A stretch of 11,812 bases of DNA from Gammaproteobacteria bacterium (GTDB lineage: Bacteria; Pseudomonadota; Gammaproteobacteria; Xanthomonadales; Marinicellaceae), in assembly GCA_030426065.1 (NCBI GenBank), contig JAUHZH010000024.1:1-11812 (forward strand), given 5' to 3'. The notes below the pieces were generated by a model. That model did not search any database and was not told where the DNA came from. It worked only from the letters and a program-made list of their open reading frames with translations. Both the position numbers and the translations under genes were made by a program. This document shows, piece after piece, positions 8,016 to 11,812 of this stretch; position 1 is the first letter of the stretch; every line of letters begins with the position of its first letter.

Positions 8016-8678
8016 TCAATCTGAACAGTCACATGTGGCTGGGTTGAACAGGGTTTCAACAATCACTTCAGCGGCCATTTGGCTGCCTTTTTTGGATGGG
8101 TGAAAACCATCTGACCCATAATAAGAACGGTCCCCGGTGTCTGCAATGTATTGACGCCAACGGGTACCGACGGGTATCAGTATGGCGTCGTTCGCTTCTG
8201 CCCCAGCGGTGTAATTATCAATCACCCCTTGGAAAGTGAAATAGTATTCTAAAGCAGGCCAGACCATGTAGTAAGCCAGCTGGGCGTTGTTCTGCCGAGT
8301 CAATTCAGCATATGGCGCGCCACCATTCACCAACATGCGATAACCGTCTTGTTGTGATGACGGCCCTTGCTGTATGACGACAAAATCATACAGTTTGGTT
8401 TTGATCAGCCTTTGGACTTCACCTTCTGCCCAATGATCGACGATGGCGTAGTTGGCTTTGGCATGCGTTTTGGTGTGTACCACCACCCCTTGTCTGGCCG
8501 CTTCTTGCCGCACCAATTTGGGCAAATCATTGGCATAGGTCAAGCTGTTACCAATGAACAAAACATTGTATTGGCTTTGTTTGATTTGTCTTTTTTGTTG
8601 ACCTGGCTTCGATTCTCCCCAACTGCTTGTCATGGCAATCAAGAAACTGAAGGCCATCATGGCTTTGCGTCTGTTCAT
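8016..8678 (-). CDS. Exported SGNH/GDSL-type hydrolase
   Basis: 220 residues with an N-terminal export signal (MNRRKAMMAFSFLIAMTSS). Block I reads VLFIGNSLTYANDLP, with the predicted nucleophile Ser45 in a GNSL variant of the usual GDSL. Block V reads DGFHPSKKGSQ, with Asp190 and His193 as the other triad members. Between them lie VVIQQGPSSQ and a conserved-looking IPVGTRWR stretch; a clear GxND block III is not visible. The GNS/DGxHPS pattern resembles SGNH families of the DUF4886 kind, which are predicted esterases or acyl hydrolases acting outside the cytoplasm. The substrate is unknown. A good ribosome site (AGGA, 8686-8689 on the complement) lies 7 bases before the ATG. It is a single gene, convergent with the TonB operon and divergent from the next gene, so no functional link is evident. 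Confidence 0.85.
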   Translation of the reverse strand: MNRRKAMMAFSFLIAMTSSWGESKPGQQKRQIKQSQYNVLFIGNSLTYANDLPKLVRQEAARQGVVVHTKTHAKANYAIVDHWAEGEVQRLIKTKLYDFVVIQQGPSSQQDGYRMLVNGGAPYAELTRQNNAQLAYYMVWPALEYYFTFQGVIDNYTAGAEANDAILIPVGTRWRQYIADTGDRSYYGSDGFHPSKKGSQMAAEVIVETLFNPATCDCSD

Positions 8679-8823
8679 TCAATTTTCCTGGATTCAAATA
8701 CCTTCAATTTACTTGAACCACTCCTTCAAAAACCTTCGGAAAAATTCTGATTCCTGATTTTTGTTGTGATGGGTAACCTCCCAGCCTGAATCAACCAAAG
8801 AGCGTTCGTGCAGCCTCAGTATC

Positions 8824-8854
8824 TTTTGACGGTGTTTTTTTGAGTTAAAATAAT
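8824..8854 (+). promoter_or_regulatory. Candidate sigma-70 promoter for the cyclotransferase-like gene
   Basis: Two overlapping readings exist. TTGACG (8826-8831), a 17-base spacer and AATAAT (8849-8854) match consensus well but place the start of transcription just inside the coding sequence. TTTTGA (8824-8829), 16 bases, then TAAAAT (8846-8851) would place transcription start near the ATG at 8858. Either would give a leaderless or nearly leaderless message, in line with the absence of a Shine-Dalgarno. Judged by eye only. Confidence 0.35.
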
Positions 8855-8857
8855 GAC

Positions 8858-9292
8858 ATGAAAAACAACAAAGATGCGTCCAAAGTCGTTTTCTTTTACG
8901 GCTTATTTATGGATCAAAACCTACTCAAGACCCAAGGCCTGAAACCTTTTGCTCCTTTTAAAGCGATGGTTCGAGGATATGGTTTGCGGATTGGCGAACG
9001 CGCAACCTTGGTCCCTGCGGCGGGAGAACAGGTCCATGGCGTCGTGATGAACCTGAGTGAATCCGAACTGGAACAGTTATACAGCCACTCCAGTGTCAGC
9101 GATTATGTCCCCACAACCCTCAAAGCCACCAATGAAGCCGGTGTATCGCGCGAGGTTTCTGCCTATGTTTTGCCACCAAATCAACTTACAGGACAGAATA
9201 CTGACTACGCTACGCAATTGTTGTTGCTGGCCGAATCTCTGGGATTTCCAAACAGTTACCTCCAGGCCATTGCCCGTTTTTGCCAACCTTAA
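8858..9292 (+). CDS. Gamma-glutamylcyclotransferase-fold (AIG2/GGACT-like) protein
   Basis: 144 residues, cytoplasmic, no signal peptide or TM segment. The N-terminal motif VVFFYGLFMDQNLL corresponds to the YGSxM-type substrate loop of the fold. It is followed by VRGYGLRIGERATLVPAAG and VHGVVMNLSESELEQLY, matching the beta-barrel core (the GxV and L..LY pattern). In active cyclotransferases a glutamate follows this helix (LDxxEG pattern). Here the equivalent positions read LYSHSS, so the catalytic Glu appears absent. It may therefore be a non-catalytic member or use another residue; gamma-glutamyl peptide turnover should not be assumed. No Shine-Dalgarno lies before the ATG (GTTAAAATAATGAC). 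The gene stands alone between a divergent hydrolase and the sigma-factor operon. Confidence 0.75.
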   Translation: MKNNKDASKVVFFYGLFMDQNLLKTQGLKPFAPFKAMVRGYGLRIGERATLVPAAGEQVHGVVMNLSESELEQLYSHSSVSDYVPTTLKATNEAGVSREVSAYVLPPNQLTGQNTDYATQLLLLAESLGFPNSYLQAIARFCQP

Positions 9293-9380
9293 TTCAAACA
9301 TTTCTGTCTTTTTTCTGTTTTACTGTTACCTTTTTTTCAGGTTGGCGTTTCCGTGACTAAAGCAACCTAATCAAACGGTC

Positions 9381-9385
9381 AGGAG
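9381..9385 (+). promoter_or_regulatory. Shine-Dalgarno AGGAG placed for an ATC start of the sigma gene
   Basis: AGGAG lies exactly 6 bases before ATC 9392 and 27 bases before the first in-frame ATG (9413), too far to serve the latter. The next gene of the same operon has AGGAG (9931-9935) at the same 6-base spacing from its ATG. This site therefore decides the likely start of the sigma gene. Confidence 0.6.
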
Positions 9386-9391
9386 TTCAAC

Positions 9392-9952
9392 ATCAATACC
9401 GACAACGAAATCATGTTACAGGTCAAATCCGGCGAAACAGATAAGCTGGGTTTACTGTACGAGCGACACAAAAAAGCCTTGTATGGCTTTTATTACAAGA
9501 TGTGTCGTTCAGTGTCGCTCAGTGAAGACATGGTGCAAACGGTGTTCATCAAGATACTGCAATCCAAACACACGTTCATAGGCAATGGACAGTTTGTCAC
9601 ATGGATGTTCCACATCGCTCGGAACGTGATGCATGATCATTACCGCAAAAACAAGCATGCCCATTTGCAAGTCGGTGAAAACCAAGGCGAACAAATGCCC
9701 GATCAATTTGACCTGGAAAGCAACATCGAAACCCAACACAGTGTTGATCATTTATTCCAAGCTTTGAGTTTGATGAGCATCGAAAAAAGGGAATTGTTGG
9801 TGATGAGCCGCATGGAAGGCATGAAATACAAGCAAATTGCTGAAATCGTAGGCTCCAACGAAAACGCCATCAAAGTCAGAATACACCGCGCATTGAAAGA
9901 ATTGAAATCATTGTTCGACCAATTAGAAGCAGGAGCCATTCATGTCGCCTAA
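9392..9952 (+). CDS. ECF-type RNA polymerase sigma factor
   Basis: 186 residues if started at ATC 9392, or 179 from ATG 9413. Region 2 (about residues 20-90) contains LLYERHKKALYGFYYKM, SEDMVQTVFIKIL and FVTWMFHIARNVMHDHYRK, the core-binding and -10 recognition helices. Region 4 (about 130-180) contains a helix-turn-helix MKYKQIAEIVGSNENAIKVRIHRALKELK that reads -35 elements. There is no region 1 or 3, as in ECF factors. The residues between ATC and ATG (NTDNEI) read as the usual D-x-E-I/L-M lead-in of ECF sigmas, supporting the upstream start; an in-frame stop at 9368 excludes anything longer. It overlaps the following anti-sigma-like gene by 11 bases, the common sigma/anti-sigma arrangement. 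It probably controls its own operon and envelope genes, but I saw no convincing target promoter. Confidence 0.9.
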   Translation: MNTDNEIMLQVKSGETDKLGLLYERHKKALYGFYYKMCRSVSLSEDMVQTVFIKILQSKHTFIGNGQFVTWMFHIARNVMHDHYRKNKHAHLQVGENQGEQMPDQFDLESNIETQHSVDHLFQALSLMSIEKRELLVMSRMEGMKYKQIAEIVGSNENAIKVRIHRALKELKSLFDQLEAGAIHVA

Positions 9953-10745
9953 TACATACTCAAAAGAAGAAACCCAACGCCGTTACCTCCAAGGTGAGCT
10001 GACAGAAAAAGACCGCATGGCCTTTGAAGCGTGGTTGGTAGACCACCCAGAAGTGGCGAATGAGTTGCATGCATTACAAGCTTTGGACCAAAAAATCAGC
10101 CTAGCCGCACAAGCACCCACACCTGAACCCACAGGGCAAATGGACCAACGATTTTACGCCATGCTGGCCGAAGCGTCAGTGCCCCAAGCCACTGTGCTAG
10201 ACAAATTGCTGGGGTTGTTCAAGTTGCCCCAAATCAGGCGGTTCGCCTATGGAGCGGGGTTGGTCACAGCCGGTGTTTTTGTGGGCCACTATGGTCACTT
10301 GCTTCAACAGCAAGATGACCTCGAGACTTTTCGCATCCAAAGCCAACAACAACAAATCCAAGCCCTGGCTGTGCTTTCCATGTTGGAAATGCCTTCAGCC
10401 AATAAGCGCATCATGGCGATTCAATTGGCAGGCATGAATGAAGCGCCTGATGACCCCGTTTTTGATGCTTTGTTGAACACTTTGGTTCAAGACGACAACG
10501 TCAATGTACGCTTGGAAGCCTTGGAGGTTTTGGCCAACCACAGTGACAAAGAGCAGGTCAGAATTGGCTTGTTGAATGCCATCACCCAACAACAATCACC
10601 CACCTTACAAGTGGCCCTGAGTCAGTTGATGTTGGCCTTGAAAGAAAAAGCAGCCGTTACCCCCATCAAAGAGCTGATTGAAAAACCTGATGTGATGGAA
10701 GAAGTGAAGCAACAACTTAACCAAACGATCAATGAACTGATTTAA
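9942..10745 (+). CDS. Membrane-anchored anti-sigma-like protein with C-terminal HEAT-like repeats
   Basis: 267 residues. The N-terminal cytoplasmic part (about 8-50, RRYLQGELTEKDRMAFEAW followed by LVDHPEVANEL) has the shape of the zinc-finger-like anti-sigma domain, but the usual HxxxCxxC residues are absent: there is no Cys in this part. One TM helix lies at about 101-118 (FAYGAGLVTAGVFVGHYG), followed by a Gln-rich coiled stretch (122-140). The C-terminal periplasmic part (about 153-255) has alpha-helical pairs of HEAT type, for example DPVFDALLNTLVQDDNVNVR and LEALEVLANH. Position directly after the sigma gene, with an 11-base overlap and a strong AGGAG at 6 bases, supports sequestering of that sigma. 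HEAT repeats bind proteins, so the periplasmic half may sense a partner such as the following exported proteins; this is inference. Confidence 0.8.
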   Translation: MSPNTYSKEETQRRYLQGELTEKDRMAFEAWLVDHPEVANELHALQALDQKISLAAQAPTPEPTGQMDQRFYAMLAEASVPQATVLDKLLGLFKLPQIRRFAYGAGLVTAGVFVGHYGHLLQQQDDLETFRIQSQQQQIQALAVLSMLEMPSANKRIMAIQLAGMNEAPDDPVFDALLNTLVQDDNVNVRLEALEVLANHSDKEQVRIGLLNAITQQQSPTLQVALSQLMLALKEKAAVTPIKELIEKPDVMEEVKQQLNQTINELI

Positions 10746-10759
10746 CCAGAGGACATGAA

Positions 10760-11677
10760 ATGAACAAGCAACAAGCAACAAAAATCTTCTTAACCGCAGC
10801 CACCTTTTTGGCGGTGACTTCCGGTTGGGCCGGGTCACAAAGCAAATACAAACTGAGTGACACTGAATCCATAGAACAACAATTGACCTGGGCACCGAAC
10901 AGTGAAATCACAGTTTTTAATGTCTATGGATCAATTGAAGTGGTGGGTCATGACGGTGATGTCATTGAAATTGCTGCGCTAAACAAAGTGTGGGCAGCCA
11001 ATGCCAGTGACGTTCAAATGGGCCTGGATGAAATAGGCATCAAAGCCATACAGAATGACAAAGGAACCTTTGTCTATTTAGATTCTCCTTTCACTCATTA
11101 TGAGCCTGAAACAGGAGATGTTTGGCACAGTGACACCTGTGTTCACCGACATGATTGCTCAGTGAAATACACTGAAAAAAAGCCCTACCAATACCACATG
11201 AACATGCAGCTGCGCATCCCCAAGCAAGCCAGCATCGAAGTGTCAGCCATCAATGGTGGCGACATCAACATCAAGAACGTACAAGCAGACAACCTCAATA
11301 TCAGCAACATCAACGGTGCCATTGAGATGCTCGATGTGTCTGGCAAAACCCATGTCAATGCCATCAACAAAGACATCAACATCCGCTATTCCAAAAACCC
11401 TTTGCTCGACTCTGTGTTCGAATCCATCAATGGTGACTTGTCTGTGACCTTTGCACAACCACCCAATGCAAAAGTGGTTTATGAAACCATGAATGGCAGC
11501 ATGTACAGCAAATATGAATATCAAAATTTACCGTCTGAAGTTGAAATCACAACGGCAAAAGAAGGCAACAAACATGGCAACAAATATAGGATATCAGCCA
11601 ACCATCCCATTCAGTTGGGCGAAGGCGGCCCCACCTATACATTCAAAACCCTTAATGGCGACATTAAGATTAAATAA
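10760..11677 (+). CDS. Exported DUF4097-type beta-repeat protein
   Basis: 305 residues with a signal peptide (MNKQQATKIFLTAATFLAV, cleavage near SGWAG). The rest is beta-strand rich and carries seven recurrences of a short motif around Asn-Gly: FNVYGSIEV (53), SAINGGDINI (162), SNINGAIEM (182), NAINKDINI (200), ESINGDLSV (221), ETMNGSMYS (242), KTLNGDIKI (296). These are the rungs typical of the DUF4097 putative-adhesin fold, a stacked beta-structure. An insertion at about 113-133 holds CVHRHDC with further His residues. It follows the anti-sigma-like gene by 14 bases with GAGGA 6 bases before the ATG. DUF4097 proteins often accompany ECF sigma/anti-sigma pairs; their role is unknown, and an envelope or signalling ligand is plausible. 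Confidence 0.82.
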   Translation: MNKQQATKIFLTAATFLAVTSGWAGSQSKYKLSDTESIEQQLTWAPNSEITVFNVYGSIEVVGHDGDVIEIAALNKVWAANASDVQMGLDEIGIKAIQNDKGTFVYLDSPFTHYEPETGDVWHSDTCVHRHDCSVKYTEKKPYQYHMNMQLRIPKQASIEVSAINGGDINIKNVQADNLNISNINGAIEMLDVSGKTHVNAINKDINIRYSKNPLLDSVFESINGDLSVTFAQPPNAKVVYETMNGSMYSKYEYQNLPSEVEITTAKEGNKHGNKYRISANHPIQLGEGGPTYTFKTLNGDIKIK

Positions 11678-11688
11678 GGAGTATATTT

Positions 11689-11812
11689 ATGAAACCAATA
11701 ACCGTTTTAGTGGCTTGGGTGTTGTGCACCTCAATGGCCATGGCGCAAAGCGATGAATTCAGCGAAGAAATCATCATCCCCTTAAGTCAACCTGGCCATA
11801 TCGGAACTTTAG
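11689..11812 (+). CDS. Exported protein, 3' partial (possible second DUF4097 protein)
   Basis: Only 41 codons lie in the window. ATG 11689 follows AAGGAG (11676-11681) at 7 bases, and the gene starts 11 bases after the preceding stop, so it belongs to the sigma-factor operon. The product begins with a signal peptide (MKPITVLVAWVLCTSMAMA, cleavage before Gln20) and continues DEFSEEIIIPLSQPGHIGTL. That lead-in resembles the strand preceding the first repeat of DUF4097 proteins, so a paralogue of the upstream gene is possible, but the visible part is too short to assign. No earlier in-frame start is credible because the upstream gene occupies the region. Confidence 0.75.
   Translation, partial: MKPITVLVAWVLCTSMAMAQSDEFSEEIIIPLSQPGHIGTL

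Noticed and set aside
8679..8857. 179-base divergent spacer searched for RNA genes, operators and a hydrolase promoter
   Set aside because: Apart from the candidate promoter near 8824-8854 and a short palindrome TTCAA-N5-TTGAA (8703-8717), nothing stands out; the palindrome is short enough to be chance.
9282..9346. Inverted repeat GCCAACCT (9282-9289) and AGGTTGGC (9339-9346) around a T-rich segment before the sigma gene
   Set aside because: Only 8 bp with a 49-base loop, and the left arm lies in coding sequence; chance is a sufficient explanation. It does not form a convincing terminator.
9342..9371. Possible sigma-70 promoter TTGGCG - 18 bases - CCTAAT before the sigma gene
   Set aside because: Each box matches consensus at only 4 of 6 positions, and I found no recognisable ECF-type autoregulatory motif either; too weak to annotate.

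Overview
The window is dense, protein-coding bacterial DNA of moderate GC with uniform codon use. It shows no RNA genes, insertion sequences or CRISPR. The gene order DUF3450, TtpC, ExbB2, ExbD2, TonB2, TPR protein is the TonB2-type energy-transduction cluster known from Vibrio, Shewanella and relatives. This and the protein styles suggest a Gammaproteobacterium, probably marine. I cannot name the genus from sequence alone.

Region 1 (1-7956, + strand) is one tightly packed operon. It holds a 5'-truncated DUF3450 coiled-coil protein, TtpC (an ExbB-like protein with a long periplasmic N-terminus), ExbB2, ExbD2, TonB2, an exported TPR protein and a large TonB-dependent receptor. Gaps are 2-19 bases, or a 1-base overlap. 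Together they would turn proton-motive force into substrate import through the receptor. The receptor is split by one in-frame TAA (7378-7380), and the 191 codons after it are intact. A perfect 12-bp hairpin (7966-7994) follows and separates this operon from a convergent gene.

Region 2 (8016-9292) holds two single genes that diverge from a 179-base spacer. One is an exported SGNH-type hydrolase on the minus strand. The other is a gamma-glutamylcyclotransferase-fold protein on the plus strand that appears to lack the catalytic glutamate.

Region 3 (9381-11812, + strand) is a second operon: an ECF-type sigma factor, a membrane-anchored anti-sigma-like protein whose C-terminal half is HEAT-like, an exported DUF4097 beta-repeat protein and the first 41 codons of another exported protein. 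It looks like a cell-envelope signalling module. The sigma gene is notable because its only well-placed Shine-Dalgarno sequence sits 6 bases before an ATC codon, not before the first ATG.

The most useful observations are the receptor nonsense codon, the apparent AUC start of the sigma factor, and a visible similarity between the periplasmic part of TtpC and the neighbouring DUF3450 protein.
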